Assembly: GCA_963709085.1 (NCBI GenBank)
Contig: CAVPVB010000007.1
Location: forward strand, 2,108,001-2,172,000
Direction: 5' to 3'
From: Rhodovastum sp963709085
Lineage (GTDB): Bacteria; Pseudomonadota; Alphaproteobacteria; Acetobacterales; Acetobacteraceae
Length of the DNA stretch: 64,000 bases
The notes below the pieces were generated by a model. That model did no database searches and was not told where the DNA came from. It was given only the letters and a program-made list of their open reading frames with translations. Below, in pieces: positions 37,673 to 46,496 of the stretch (positions are counted from its first letter, which is position 1; each line of letters opens with the position of its first letter). The translations under genes and the position numbers were made by a program.

Positions 37673-38476
37673 TCAACACATCCACACGCGCGGGAGATTG
37701 CGCCCGTCCCGCAGGCAAGCGAGCCCCGCCACCACTGCCTGGCGTAGCGTGGCTGCATCCGGTGCCAGGATACGCGCAAGCAGCATGCCGTTCCAGGCAC
37801 TTGCGCCGGCCTCGTGCGCATCCAGCGCCGCCCGCAGCGCCCCCAGCCGCGCCGCTGCATCCGGGGCCACCAGCACCAACGTCGCGACCGCCCGGGCGCC
37901 ACCGCCGATGGCGGGGCGGGCAAGCGCCTCGTTGACACGTTCGGGCAGGCGGATGGCGTCGTGCAGTATCAGCGCGCCCGCGCGGCGAACGCGGATCGTG
38001 TCGCGGATGCGCGCCGTGTGCACACGCTCGCCCATGGCGGCGCGGCCGAACACCAAGGTCTCGACACTGAGGAACCGCGCGTCCGCCGCCATGTCCACGC
38101 TCAGCCGGCGGTCGAGGGCGCATCCATCGAACAGGATCGCCTCCTGCGGCAGCCAGTCCAGGGCGGAGCCTGCTTCCAGCGCCAGATCGGTCCAGACCGT
38201 TGCAGGCTGGTCGTCGGGCAGGGCGCGATAAAAACGTTCCGCCGCCTGGCTGGCGATCGTTGCCGTGGCACCGTGCTGCAGATGGACGGCGGTGCGCAGC
38301 ACATCGCCGCCCGCGACCCCGCCGGAGGTGTTCAGGGTCACCGCTTCCATGCCGTCGTGCGGACGCGGGAAGCGGGCCTTCAGGCAACCCTCCTGGCGCA
38401 AATCGGCAAGGCAAGTCACCGCGCCGCGCCGCTTGAACCCAAGCGAAAGGACGCCGCGAGCACGTTGATGGTTCAC
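37673..38476 (-). CDS. ureD: Urease accessory protein UreD (UreH)
   Basis: Scaffold that binds the apoenzyme for nickel loading. Family motifs: CLKARFPRPHDGMEAVTLNTSGGVAGGDVL, ATIASQAAERFYRAL, WLPQEAILFDGCALDR and the FGRAAMGERV segment (quoted in part). A GTG at 38476 gives 267 residues; the longer frame to 38575 would run through the GC repeat and into urtE and is unlikely. First of the ure genes, 62 bases after urtE. Confidence 0.92.
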   Translation of the reverse strand: MNHQRARGVLSLGFKRRGAVTCLADLRQEGCLKARFPRPHDGMEAVTLNTSGGVAGGDVLRTAVHLQHGATATIASQAAERFYRALPDDQPATVWTDLALEAGSALDWLPQEAILFDGCALDRRLSVDMAADARFLSVETLVFGRAAMGERVHTARIRDTIRVRRAGALILHDAIRLPERVNEALARPAIGGGARAVATLVLVAPDAAARLGALRAALDAHEAGASAWNGMLLARILAPDAATLRQAVVAGLACLRDGRNLPRVWMC

Positions 38477-38480
38477 AGAA

Positions 38481-38537
38481 TGGGGTGCAGGGGCCTCTCG
38501 GCCCTTGCCGGGTCCAGGGCAGAGCCCTGGCCTTCCT
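38481..38537. repeat. GC hairpin repeat between urtE and ureD
   Basis: Contains GGGGTGCAGGGG, CCGGGTCCAGGGCAGAGCCCTGG and CCTT in the same order as 46936-46987. CCAGGGCagaGCCCTGG forms a perfect 7-bp stem (38514-38530). It sits in the gap of the operon, so it may act on the transporter-enzyme mRNA rather than ending it. Confidence 0.6.
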
Positions 38538-39236
38538 TCAAACCGAAAGTCGCCGCCGCACATCCCCCTCGTCAAGCTCCTCGCGCCGTCCGGCGAGCAC
38601 GATATCGCCGCGGTCCATCACCACGATGCGCTGTGCCAGGTCGCGCGCGAAGTCGAAATACTGCTCCACCAGCAGAATGGCCATGGTGCCGCGCTCGCGC
38701 AGCAGCGCGATCACCCGCCCGATATCCTTGATGATGCTCGGCTGGATGCCCTCGGTCGGCTCGTCCAGCACGAGCAGGCGCGGCTTCATGACCAGGGCGC
38801 GGGCGATCGCCAGTTGTTGCTGCTGGCCGCCCGAGAGATCGCCGCCGCGCCGGCGCAGCATGGTTTTCAGCACCGGGAACAGCGCGAAGGTTTCATCCGT
38901 TATCCGCCGCTCGCCGCGCGGCAGCACGGCGAATCCGGTTTCCAGGTTTTCGCGTACGGTCAGCAGCGGAAAGATATCGCGCCCCTGCGGCACCCAGGCG
39001 ATGCCGCGCCGCGCCCGCTCGTAGATGGGCAGCGCGGTGATGTCCTCGCCGTTCCAGATGATCGAGCCCCGGCTGACCGGATGCGCCCCCGTCACCGCCC
39101 GCAGCAGCGATGTCTTGCCGACGCCGTTGCGGCCGAGCAGGCAGGTCACTTCGCCGATTTCGGCGGTCAGCGACACGCCGCGCAGCGCGATCGCGGCGCC
39201 GTAGTGCAGATCGACGTTTTTCACCTCCAGCATCAC
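38538..39236 (-). CDS. urtE: Urea ABC transporter ATP-binding protein UrtE
   Basis: LivF-type ATPase of 232 residues. Walker A LLGRNGVGKTSLL, signature LSGGQQQQLAIARALV, Walker B LLVLDEPTEGIQPSI, plus VEQYFDFA, all typical for UrtE. YGAAIALRGVSLTAEIGEV precedes Walker A. It lies just before ureD in the same direction, which ties the transporter to urease. Abuts urtD end to start. Confidence 0.94.
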   Translation of the reverse strand: MMLEVKNVDLHYGAAIALRGVSLTAEIGEVTCLLGRNGVGKTSLLRAVTGAHPVSRGSIIWNGEDITALPIYERARRGIAWVPQGRDIFPLLTVRENLETGFAVLPRGERRITDETFALFPVLKTMLRRRGGDLSGGQQQQLAIARALVMKPRLLVLDEPTEGIQPSIIKDIGRVIALLRERGTMAILLVEQYFDFARDLAQRIVVMDRGDIVLAGRREELDEGDVRRRLSV

Positions 39237-39989
39237 TCAGCGCCCCAGATACACTTCGATGACCTTCGGATCGGCGCTGACATGGTCGATCGACCCTTCG
39301 GAGAGAACGGAACCCTCGTGCAGCACCGTCACCCGCACTCCGAGCGCGCGCACGAAATCCATGTCGTGTTCCACCACCACGACGCTGTGGCTGCGGTTGA
39401 TCTCGCGCAGCAGTTCCGCGGTCTGCGCGGTTTCGGCGTCGGTCATGCCGGCCACCGGCTCGTCCACCAGCAGCAATTGCGGGTCCTGCGCCAGCAGCAT
39501 GCCGATTTCCAGCCATTGCTTCTGGCCGTGGCTGAGGTCACCGGCGCGGCGGTGGCGCAGATCGCCCAGCCGCGTGGTGGCCAGCAAGGCCTCGATGCGG
39601 TCGCTCTCGGCTTCCGTCTCGCGCGCCCAGAGGGTAAATTGCGGTCGCCGGTCGCCGGCGAGGGCCAGCAGGAAATTGTCCCACACGGTTAGCGGCTCGA
39701 ACACGGTGGGCTTCTGGAATTTCCGACCGATGCCCAGCGCCGCGATGGCAGGCTCGTCGAGGCGGGTGAGGTCGGTATCGCGGCCGAACACGACCGTGCC
39801 ATCGTCCGGCCGGGTCTTGCCGGTGATCACGTCCATCATCGTCGTTTTGCCGGCGCCGTTCGGCCCGATCACCGCGCGCATTTCGCCACGTTCCATCACC
39901 AGCGAGAGCGCATTCAGGGCGCGGAATCCATCGAAGCTGACGGTGACGTTGTCGAGATAGAGCAGCGTGTCGTCATGCGGGCGAGTCAT
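39237..39989 (-). CDS. urtD: Urea ABC transporter ATP-binding protein UrtD
   Basis: LivG-type ATPase of 250 residues. Walker A VIGPNGAGKTTMMDVITGKTRPD, the IGRKFQKPTVFEPLTVWDN segment, LSHGQKQWLEIGMLL signature, Walker B LLLVDEPVAGMTDAET and VVEHDMDFVR. GKTRPDDGTVVF and KPTVFE are characteristic of UrtD within the LivG group. Overlaps urtC by four bases. Confidence 0.94.
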   Translation of the reverse strand: MTRPHDDTLLYLDNVTVSFDGFRALNALSLVMERGEMRAVIGPNGAGKTTMMDVITGKTRPDDGTVVFGRDTDLTRLDEPAIAALGIGRKFQKPTVFEPLTVWDNFLLALAGDRRPQFTLWARETEAESDRIEALLATTRLGDLRHRRAGDLSHGQKQWLEIGMLLAQDPQLLLVDEPVAGMTDAETAQTAELLREINRSHSVVVVEHDMDFVRALGVRVTVLHEGSVLSEGSIDHVSADPKVIEVYLGR

Positions 39990-41083
39990 TCCGCGGGCTC
40001 CGGGAGGGGCAGGGGGGCCGGGGCGCGGGCGCGGCGGCGGAAGGCGCCGATGATGCCGGCCGGCAGGAACAGGGTCACGAAAATAAACAGCGCGCCGAGG
40101 GCGAACAGCCAGATTTCCGGCAACGCGCCGGTGAGCCAGGTTTTGCCCCCGCTCACCAGCACCGCGCCGAGCACCGCACCGACCAGCGTGCCGCGCCCGC
40201 CCACCGCCACCCAGATCACCGCCTCGATTGAGTTGGCAGGCGAGAACTCGGACGGATTGATGATGCCGACCTGCGGCACATACAGCGCGCCGCCGATGCC
40301 GGCCATGATGGCGGACACCACCCAGACGAACAGCTTGTAGTTCTCCGGCCGGTAGCCGAGGAAGCGGGTGCGGCTTTCCGCGTCGCGCACCGCGATCAGC
40401 ACTTTGCCGAACCGGCTGGCGACGATGGCGTACGCCAGCATCAGGGACAGCGCCAGCACGACGGCGGTCGCCACCAGCAGCCCCGCGCGGGTCGCATCCG
40501 CCTGCAGCGGGTAGGAGAGGATGTCCTTGAAATCGGTCAGGCCGTTATTGCCGCCGAACCCCATGTCGTTACGGAAGAACGCCAGCAGCAGCGCATAGGT
40601 CAGCGCCTGGGTGATGATGGACAGGTACACGCCGGAAACGCGGCTGCGGAAGGCAAGCCAGCCGAACACCAGCGCGAGCAGGCCCGGCACCGCCACCACC
40701 ATCAGCCCGGCGAAGATCGGGTTGTCGAAACCGTGCCAGTACCAGGGCAGTTCCTTCCAGTTCAGGAACACCATGAAATCGGGCAGCACGGGGTTGCCGT
40801 ACACGCCGCGTCCGGCGATCTGGCGCATGAGGTACATGCCCATGGCATAACCGCCGAGCGCGAAGAACGCCGCATGACCCAGGCTGAGAATGCCGCCGAA
40901 CCCCCACACCAGATCCACCGCCAGCGCCAGAATAGCGTAGCAGAGATATTTGCCCACCAGCGACACGACATAGGGCGGCACGTGCCAGGGCGACCCCAGC
41001 GCCGTGTTGAGGTTCAGCACGGCCAGCGTGACCGCACCGCCAACCACCACCACGACACAGAAGAAAACAGCGAACCGGTTCAT
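39986..41083 (-). CDS. urtC: Urea ABC transporter permease UrtC
   Basis: LivM-type inner-membrane permease, 365 residues with about nine or ten hydrophobic segments. DLVWGFGGILSLGHAAFFALGGYAMGMYLM, GFGGNNGLTDFKDILSYPL and AVRDAESRTRFLGYRPENYKLFVWVVSA are family features (quoted in part: WGFGGILSLGHAAFF and AVRDAESRTRFLGY). The ATG at 41083 overlaps the urtB stop. The C-terminal tail is basic and Pro rich. Confidence 0.94.
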   Translation of the reverse strand: MNRFAVFFCVVVVVGGAVTLAVLNLNTALGSPWHVPPYVVSLVGKYLCYAILALAVDLVWGFGGILSLGHAAFFALGGYAMGMYLMRQIAGRGVYGNPVLPDFMVFLNWKELPWYWHGFDNPIFAGLMVVAVPGLLALVFGWLAFRSRVSGVYLSIITQALTYALLLAFFRNDMGFGGNNGLTDFKDILSYPLQADATRAGLLVATAVVLALSLMLAYAIVASRFGKVLIAVRDAESRTRFLGYRPENYKLFVWVVSAIMAGIGGALYVPQVGIINPSEFSPANSIEAVIWVAVGGRGTLVGAVLGAVLVSGGKTWLTGALPEIWLFALGALFIFVTLFLPAGIIGAFRRRARAPAPLPLPEPAE

Positions 41084-42660
41084 GCTTCCACCGCCCGGCC
41101 CTTCAGCGGGAACAAGCCGCGTGGTCTGCGCTGGATAAACAGAATCAGCAAGACCAGGACAAGGATTTTGGCCAGCACCGCGCCGGCGATGGGTTCGAGG
41201 AACTTGTTGACGATGCCGAGCGTGAAGGCGCTGACGACGGTGCCCCACAGATTGCCCACGCCGCCGAACACCACCACCATGAAACTGTCGATGATATAGC
41301 CCTGGCCCAGATTGGGGCTCACATTGTCGATCTGGCTGAGTGCCACGCCTGCCATGCCGGCCACCCCCGATCCCAGCCCGAAGGTCAGCGCGTCGATCCA
41401 GGGCGTGCGGATGCCCATGGCGGCGGCCATGCGCCGGTTCTGCGTCACCGCGCGCATCCGCAGGCCCAGCGCGGTGTAACGCAGCGCCGCCATCAGCGCC
41501 GCCACCACCAGCACGGCAAAGATGATGATGGTAAGCCGGTTCCAGGTGATGGTGAGGCCGCCCCATTGCGCCGCCCCGCTCATCCAGGCCGGCGTGCTGA
41601 CCTCGCGGTTGGAGGCGCCAAAGATGCTGCGCACGGCCTGTTGCAGCACCAGGCTCAGCCCCCAGGTGGCCAGCAGCGTTTCCAGCGGCCGTCCATACAG
41701 GAAGCGGATCAGCCCGCGTTCGATGGCGATGCCGATGGCGCCCGATACCAGGAAGGCCAGCGGCACCGCGATCGGCAGGCTCCAGCCGGACAGCGCGGGG
41801 GCATGGGCACTGATCGTCTCCTGCACCACGAAGGTGGTGTAAGCGCCCAGCATCACCATTTCGCCATGCGCCATGTTGATCACCCCCATCACGCCGAAGG
41901 TGATGGCGAGCCCGGCGGCGGCCAGCAGCAGCACCGAGCCGAGCGACAGGCCGTAGAACACGCTCTGCGCCACGCTCCACAATTGCTCCGAGCGTTTGAT
42001 CGACGCAATCGCTGCCGCGGCAGCGGTGGCGATTTCCGCCGGCTGGTCATGCAACGACGACAGAAGACCAAGCGCTTCGATGTCGCCGCGGGCGCGGATG
42101 ACGGCGATATCCGCCAGCCGGTCTGCATCGGAGCTGGCAGGGTCGGCGAGCCGGGCGGCGGCGCGCGCCTGCACCATCACGCTGCGCACGCCGGCATCGG
42201 TTTCCGTCGCGATGGCGCGGGCGAGCGCAGGCAGGGCGGCGGGATCGCGCGAGGTGAACACGTCCTCGGCCGCCTTGGCGCGTATCGCGGTGGAGGATGA
42301 AAACAGGTTCAGGCTGCCGAGCGCCGCGTCGATCGCCCGCCGCACGGCGTTGTTCACGCGCACCGGGTTGAGATCGTCCTCGTTGACGCCTTCCACCTTC
42401 TGTCCGGTGCGGGCATCGGTCCAGCCATCATCGGTGCGGATGTAGATCGCACCATCGGGACCGGCGAACAAGGCGTCGGCTTGCAGCGCGCCGATCGTCG
42501 CCGCGGCCTGCGGATTGCCGGACAGCGCCAGGGCGGCGATCGCCGCCGACACATCGTCGAAATTGCCCGAGGCCAGGCCGGCGAACGGATCGTCCTGCGC
42601 GGATGCCGGCAGGGCGGCGAGCATCACCAGCAGCACGAGCAGGCAGCGGAGGAATTTCAT
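41080..42660 (-). CDS. urtB: Urea ABC transporter permease UrtB
   Basis: 526 residues: an N-terminal signal-like segment (LLVLLVMLAALPASAQ), a periplasmic domain of about 200 residues with TDARTGQKVEGVNEDDLNPVRVNN-type sequence, then the LivH-type permease (VINMAHGEMVMLGAYTTF, GLRMRAVTQNRRMAAAMGI, VVFGGVGNLWGTVVSAF). The long N-terminal periplasmic domain is a known feature of UrtB that separates it from LivH. Follows urtA after a 64-base gap with a strong hairpin. Confidence 0.95.
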   Translation of the reverse strand: MKFLRCLLVLLVMLAALPASAQDDPFAGLASGNFDDVSAAIAALALSGNPQAAATIGALQADALFAGPDGAIYIRTDDGWTDARTGQKVEGVNEDDLNPVRVNNAVRRAIDAALGSLNLFSSSTAIRAKAAEDVFTSRDPAALPALARAIATETDAGVRSVMVQARAAARLADPASSDADRLADIAVIRARGDIEALGLLSSLHDQPAEIATAAAAAIASIKRSEQLWSVAQSVFYGLSLGSVLLLAAAGLAITFGVMGVINMAHGEMVMLGAYTTFVVQETISAHAPALSGWSLPIAVPLAFLVSGAIGIAIERGLIRFLYGRPLETLLATWGLSLVLQQAVRSIFGASNREVSTPAWMSGAAQWGGLTITWNRLTIIIFAVLVVAALMAALRYTALGLRMRAVTQNRRMAAAMGIRTPWIDALTFGLGSGVAGMAGVALSQIDNVSPNLGQGYIIDSFMVVVFGGVGNLWGTVVSAFTLGIVNKFLEPIAGAVLAKILVLVLLILFIQRRPRGLFPLKGRAVEA

Positions 42661-42681
42661 GCGGAACCTTTGCGGGAGAAA

Positions 42682-42708
42682 AGACGGGCGGCCACCGGCC
42701 GCCCGTCT
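42682..42708 (-). promoter_or_regulatory. Perfect 12-bp stem-loop between urtA and urtB
   Basis: AGACGGGCGGCC, three-base loop, GGCCGCCCGTCT. It is placed just after the solute-binding-protein gene and before the permease gene, where many ABC operons have a hairpin that limits readthrough or protects the 3' end of the abundant binding-protein mRNA. No T run on the minus strand. Confidence 0.6.
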
Positions 42709-42724
42709 CGCAGCGTGCAGCAGG

Positions 42725-44044
42725 CTACTTGGACGCGCCGCCGCACTTGCCGAGCACGACGTTGTAGTTCCCGCAGGACATCGGCGAGCGCCAGTCGGCG
42801 ATCAGGTCCTTCGAGCCTTCGAGATACGGCGACCACTCATTGGCCACCACCGTGCCGGGGGTTTCCCAGACCACGTTGAACTGACCGTCGCCTTTCACTT
42901 CGCCGATCAGCACCGGCTTGGTGATGTGGTGGTTCGGCATCAGCGCCGCGTAGCCGCCGGTCAGGTTCGGCACGACCACGCCGATCAGCGCGTCGATCAC
43001 CTTGGCGGGGTCGGTGGTGCCGGCCTTCTGCACCGCCTTCACCCACAGGTTAAAGCCGATGTAATGCGCCTCCATCGGGTCGTTGGTGGTGCGCTTGGGG
43101 TTCTTGGTGAAGGCGTGCCAGTCGGCGATGAACTGCTTGTTGGCCGGGTTGCTGACGCTCTCGAAGTAGTTCCACGCCGCCAGGTGGCCGAGCAACGGCT
43201 TGGTATCGATGCCCGCGAGTTCCTCTTCGCCGACCGAGAACGCGACCACCGGGATGTCGGTGGCCTTGATGCCCTGGTTGGCCAGCTCCTTGTAGAACGG
43301 CACATTGGCGTCGCCGTTGATGGTCGAAACGACCGCGGTCTTTTTGCCGGCCGAGCCAAATTTCTTAATCTGAGCCACGATGTTCTGCCAGTCGCTATGG
43401 CCGAACGGCGTATAATTGATCAGGATGTCCTCGTCCGCCACACCCTTCGACTTCAGGTAGGCTTCCAGGATCTTATTGGTGGTGCGCGGATAGACGTAGT
43501 CGGTGCCGGCGAGCACCCAGCGCTTCACCTTCTCGTTGGTCATCAGGTAGTCCACCGCCGGGATCGCCTGCTGGTTCGGCGCCGCGCCGGTGTAGATGAC
43601 GTTCTTGCTGCTTTCTTCACCCTCATACTGAACGGGATAGAACAGCAGGGAGTTCAGTTCCTCGAATACCGGCAGCACCGATTTGCGGCTGACCGACGTC
43701 CAGCACCCGAACACCACGGCCACCTTGTCCACGGTAATCAGCTGGCGGGCCTTCTCGGCGAAAAGCGGCCAGTTGGAGGCCGGATCGACCACCACCGCTT
43801 CCAGCTTGCGGCCGAGCAGGCCGCCCTTCTTGTTCTGCTGCTCGATGAGCATCAGCATCACGTCTTTCAGCGTCGTCTCGCTGATCGCCATGGTGCCGGA
43901 GAGCGAATGCAGGATGCCGACCTTGATCGGTCCGGCGCCTTGCGCCTGCGCCGAGGGCGTCGTGGCGGGAACAACTCCCAGCATGAGGGCCACGGCGGCG
44001 GCGCCGAGGCACGCTCTCTGGAGCCAGGTCTGGACAGAAGCCAT
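42725..44044 (-). CDS. urtA: Urea ABC transporter substrate-binding protein UrtA
   Basis: 439 residues from ATG 44044, which has GAGGG about ten bases before it. Signal peptide (QRACLGAAAVALMLGVV ... SAQA), then IKVGILHSLSGTMAISETTLKDVMLMLIEQQN, CWTSVSRKSVLPVFEELNSLLFYPVQYEGEE and TGAAPNQQAIPAVDYLM, all typical of UrtA rather than LivK (quoted in part). PMEAHYIGFNLWVKAVQKAG near the C-terminus. First gene of a 12-gene unit urtABCDE-ureDABCEFG. The longer upstream frame to 44425 has no signal peptide and is rejected. Confidence 0.95.
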   Translation of the reverse strand: MASVQTWLQRACLGAAAVALMLGVVPATTPSAQAQGAGPIKVGILHSLSGTMAISETTLKDVMLMLIEQQNKKGGLLGRKLEAVVVDPASNWPLFAEKARQLITVDKVAVVFGCWTSVSRKSVLPVFEELNSLLFYPVQYEGEESSKNVIYTGAAPNQQAIPAVDYLMTNEKVKRWVLAGTDYVYPRTTNKILEAYLKSKGVADEDILINYTPFGHSDWQNIVAQIKKFGSAGKKTAVVSTINGDANVPFYKELANQGIKATDIPVVAFSVGEEELAGIDTKPLLGHLAAWNYFESVSNPANKQFIADWHAFTKNPKRTTNDPMEAHYIGFNLWVKAVQKAGTTDPAKVIDALIGVVVPNLTGGYAALMPNHHITKPVLIGEVKGDGQFNVVWETPGTVVANEWSPYLEGSKDLIADWRSPMSCGNYNVVLGKCGGASK

Positions 44045-44466
44045 CAGTTCATCCCTCAAATGTTGTTTTGCATGGGCGGTTTCCATGGGCGCGGCCTGGC
44101 GACCGTCGCCCTCGCCCGGAGCGCCGAAGCAACCGGCGTGCCATCCGCTGGCGGCAGCGGTGGCGCGGAATTCATCCCCAGGGCAGGAAATCTTGCTGCC
44201 GGTGCGGTCACGCACCCCCCGGAATGGCGCGGAAACGAGCAATGATGACCGGTTGCCGGCAAGGTTTTCCAACCCGATTGTGCGACGTGGCGCATTGTGC
44301 AACCGCTGCGTGCCGGATGGCAAAGCTGCAGTCGGCATAAGCGTCCGATTGAAACCAGTTCGGTTCGATGTGGCGCGCGACCTGCGCAGCGTGTTAGAAG
44401 AACGCCGCCGAGGCGCTTGATTCATCTCGCTTGCGGCATCAACACTCCCGCTTGATGAGGCTCCGC
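44045..44466. promoter_or_regulatory. Intergenic region between divergent urtA and the beta-propeller gene
   Basis: 422 bases without a convincing gene. It must hold the urtA promoter. A direct repeat ATTGTGCGAC / ATTGTGCAAC at 44277-44286 and 44294-44303 has a 17-base period and could be a regulator site. I found no sigma-54 promoter with correct GG-N10-GC spacing. Confidence 0.4.
44277..44303. repeat. 17-base-period direct repeat upstream of urtA
   Basis: ATTGTGCGAC and ATTGTGCAAC differ at one base in ten and are spaced 17 bases apart, about 240 bases before the urtA ATG. On the other strand the half-site is TTGCAC/TCGCAC, reminiscent of but not matching the NtrC palindrome. Role is a guess. 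Confidence 0.35.
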
Positions 44467-45441
44467 ATGGCGCGTCCGTGGCTCTTTTTCATCCTCTGCG
44501 CCGCGCTGCTGGCAGCATCGCAGGGGCCGGTTCGCGCGGCCGGCGCGGTGCTGGTGATGAACTCCAACGAAGCGACGCTCAGCGTCATCGACCTCGCCCG
44601 CCATCGCGAGCTGCGTCGCATCCCGGTGCTGCGCGAGCCGCACCATTGGGCGCTGACGCCGGATGGGCATGACCTGCTGGTGGCCGACACCGGCGCCAAT
44701 GAGTTGCTCGTGCTCGACCCGTCCAGCTTCGAGCTGCGCCGCCGCATCCCGGCTGCCGACCCCTACCAGCTCGGCTTCAGCCCGGACGGAAAATGGCTGG
44801 TGGTGAACGGCCTCGCCCGTGCCCAGGTCGATGTGTATGAGGCCGGCTCGTACCGCTTGCTGAAGCGCTTTCCGCTGAAATCGATGCCGAGCCATTTGGC
44901 CTATACGCCGGACAGCGCCATCGTCTTCGTTTCGCTGCAAGGTACCGACCGGCTGGCCGCCATCGATCTGCGCCGCATGGAGGTGCTGTGGACAACCGAG
45001 GTCGGCAAAACCCCGGCCGGCGTGCTGTGGCTGAATGGCCGTGTGCTGGTCGCCAACATGGGCAGTGACGATGTTTCCGTGGTGAACCCTGCCGATGGCC
45101 GCATCGAGCGCCGCATTCACACCGGCAAGGGCGCGCATCAGCTTTTTCTCAGTCCGGACGGCAAGCTGCTCTATGTGAACAACCGGCTGGACCTGAACAG
45201 CGTGACGGTGCTCGACCCGGCCAGCCTGACCGTGCTGAGGACCTATAAGCTGCCGGGCGGTCCCGATGACATCGCCTTCGCGCCGGACGGCAAGCTCTGG
45301 TTCACGCTGCGCTTCGTCAACAAGGTTGCGGTGCTCGACCCCGCCAGCGGGCAGTACGAAGTGATCGGCGTGGGCCGCTCGCCGCACGGCATCTTCCTCA
45401 ATCCCCAGGCTGGCGTGCCGGCCGCGGTGGCGTCGCGCTAG
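44467..45441 (+). CDS. Secreted YncE/YVTN-type beta-propeller protein
   Basis: Signal peptide MARPWLFFILCAALLAASQGPVRA, then about seven beta-propeller blades marked by repeated motifs: LVMNSNEATLSVIDLARHREL, ALTPDGHDLLVADTGANELLVLD, LGFSPDGKWLVVNG, VFVSLQGTDRLAAIDL, FLSPDGKLLYVNN and FAPDGKLWFTLRFVNKVAVLDP. The start at 44467 has GAGG seven bases before it; ATG 44455 is an alternative. Such propellers often act with periplasmic quinoprotein or copper systems, but no partner is seen here. One base separates its stop from the hydroxylase start, so the two are an operon. Confidence 0.82.
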   Translation: MARPWLFFILCAALLAASQGPVRAAGAVLVMNSNEATLSVIDLARHRELRRIPVLREPHHWALTPDGHDLLVADTGANELLVLDPSSFELRRRIPAADPYQLGFSPDGKWLVVNGLARAQVDVYEAGSYRLLKRFPLKSMPSHLAYTPDSAIVFVSLQGTDRLAAIDLRRMEVLWTTEVGKTPAGVLWLNGRVLVANMGSDDVSVVNPADGRIERRIHTGKGAHQLFLSPDGKLLYVNNRLDLNSVTVLDPASLTVLRTYKLPGGPDDIAFAPDGKLWFTLRFVNKVAVLDPASGQYEVIGVGRSPHGIFLNPQAGVPAAVASR

Positions 45442-45442
45442 C

Positions 45443-46444
45443 ATGACGGCACCCTTCGACATCCTCGCGGGCTGGCTGCAGGAACATGTGCTGCTGCCGC
45501 TGCTGTACGCGCTCGGCCTGATGCAATGGGAAGACATCGCGTTCGGCTGGGCGCTTTTCGCCGTCTATGGCGCGGCCCAGGTGGCGCTCACTTACGCCGT
45601 CTGCCTGCCGCTGGAGCGCTGGCGCCCGGTGGAGCGCTGGCCCGATGCAAGGGCGGTGACGGTTGATATCCTCTACACGTTTTTCTCTCGCGTCGGCCTG
45701 TTGCCGCTGGTCACGTTTGTCCTGTTTTATCAGGCACAGGTGGCGTTGAACGGGTTCCTGGCCGATCAGGGCTGGGTCCCGCCCACGCTGGAACGTTGGT
45801 TTCCGTTCCTGCTCGGGCAGCCCGTGCTCACCTTCTGCATCTACGTGATCATCCTCGACTTCGCGGATTACTGGCGGCACCGGCTCAGCCATGTGTTCGA
45901 CTGGTGGTACGCGCTGCACGCGCTGCACCACGCCCAGCGACAGATGACCTTCTGGTCCGACGACCGCAATCACCTGCTGGACGAGCTGTTCTCCTTCGCC
46001 TGGTTCACCGCCGTGGCGCTGCTGATCGGCATCCCGCCGATGCAGTTCCCGCTGCTGGTGCTGCTGCTGCGTCTGCTGGAGAGTCTGAGCCACGCCAATG
46101 TGAGGCTCAGCTTCGGCTGGCTCGGCGAGCGCCTGCTGGTCTCGCCCCGCTTTCACCGCGCGCATCACGGCACCACCGCGGCCGGCCGGCGGAGCGTCAA
46201 TTACGGCGCGATCCTGCCCTGGTGGGATATGTTGTTTCATACTGCCGATTTTTCCCGCGCCTATGTGCTGACCGGCGATCCCACAGCGGAGGAAGCGCTG
46301 GCCACTGGCAGCTATGCGGCGCAGCAATGGGCCGGACTGCGGCGGATGCTGCGCATCCGCGGTGCACCCCTCAATGATGTGACCAAGCGGGCGCATCTCA
46401 GCCCCCCGGAGGGGGATGGTCGTTACAACCTGAAACAGGTATAG
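45443..46444 (+). CDS. Sterol desaturase / fatty acid hydroxylase superfamily membrane protein
   Basis: 333 residues, several membrane helices (IAFGWALFAVYGAAQVALTYAV, VGLLPLVTFVLFY, LTFCIYVIILDFADYW, MQFPLLVLLLRLL). The eight-His di-iron signature is present: HRLSH, HALHHAQR and HRAHHG, with HLLDE and NYGAILPWWDMLFHT. This family oxidises lipids such as fatty acids, carotenoids or hopanoid-like chains; the substrate cannot be read off. Coupled to the propeller gene upstream. Confidence 0.88.
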   Translation: MTAPFDILAGWLQEHVLLPLLYALGLMQWEDIAFGWALFAVYGAAQVALTYAVCLPLERWRPVERWPDARAVTVDILYTFFSRVGLLPLVTFVLFYQAQVALNGFLADQGWVPPTLERWFPFLLGQPVLTFCIYVIILDFADYWRHRLSHVFDWWYALHALHHAQRQMTFWSDDRNHLLDELFSFAWFTAVALLIGIPPMQFPLLVLLLRLLESLSHANVRLSFGWLGERLLVSPRFHRAHHGTTAAGRRSVNYGAILPWWDMLFHTADFSRAYVLTGDPTAEEALATGSYAAQQWAGLRRMLRIRGAPLNDVTKRAHLSPPEGDGRYNLKQV

Positions 46445-46496
46445 CGGCTGCCGCCCGGCCGCACCGGCGCGGCCGGGGCGAAAATGGAGATTCCGC

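Noticed and set aside
44281..44320. Sigma-54 promoter upstream of urtA
   Set aside because: A CGGCACG...TTGCA pair is present on the minus strand, but the spacing between GG and GC is 12, not 10.
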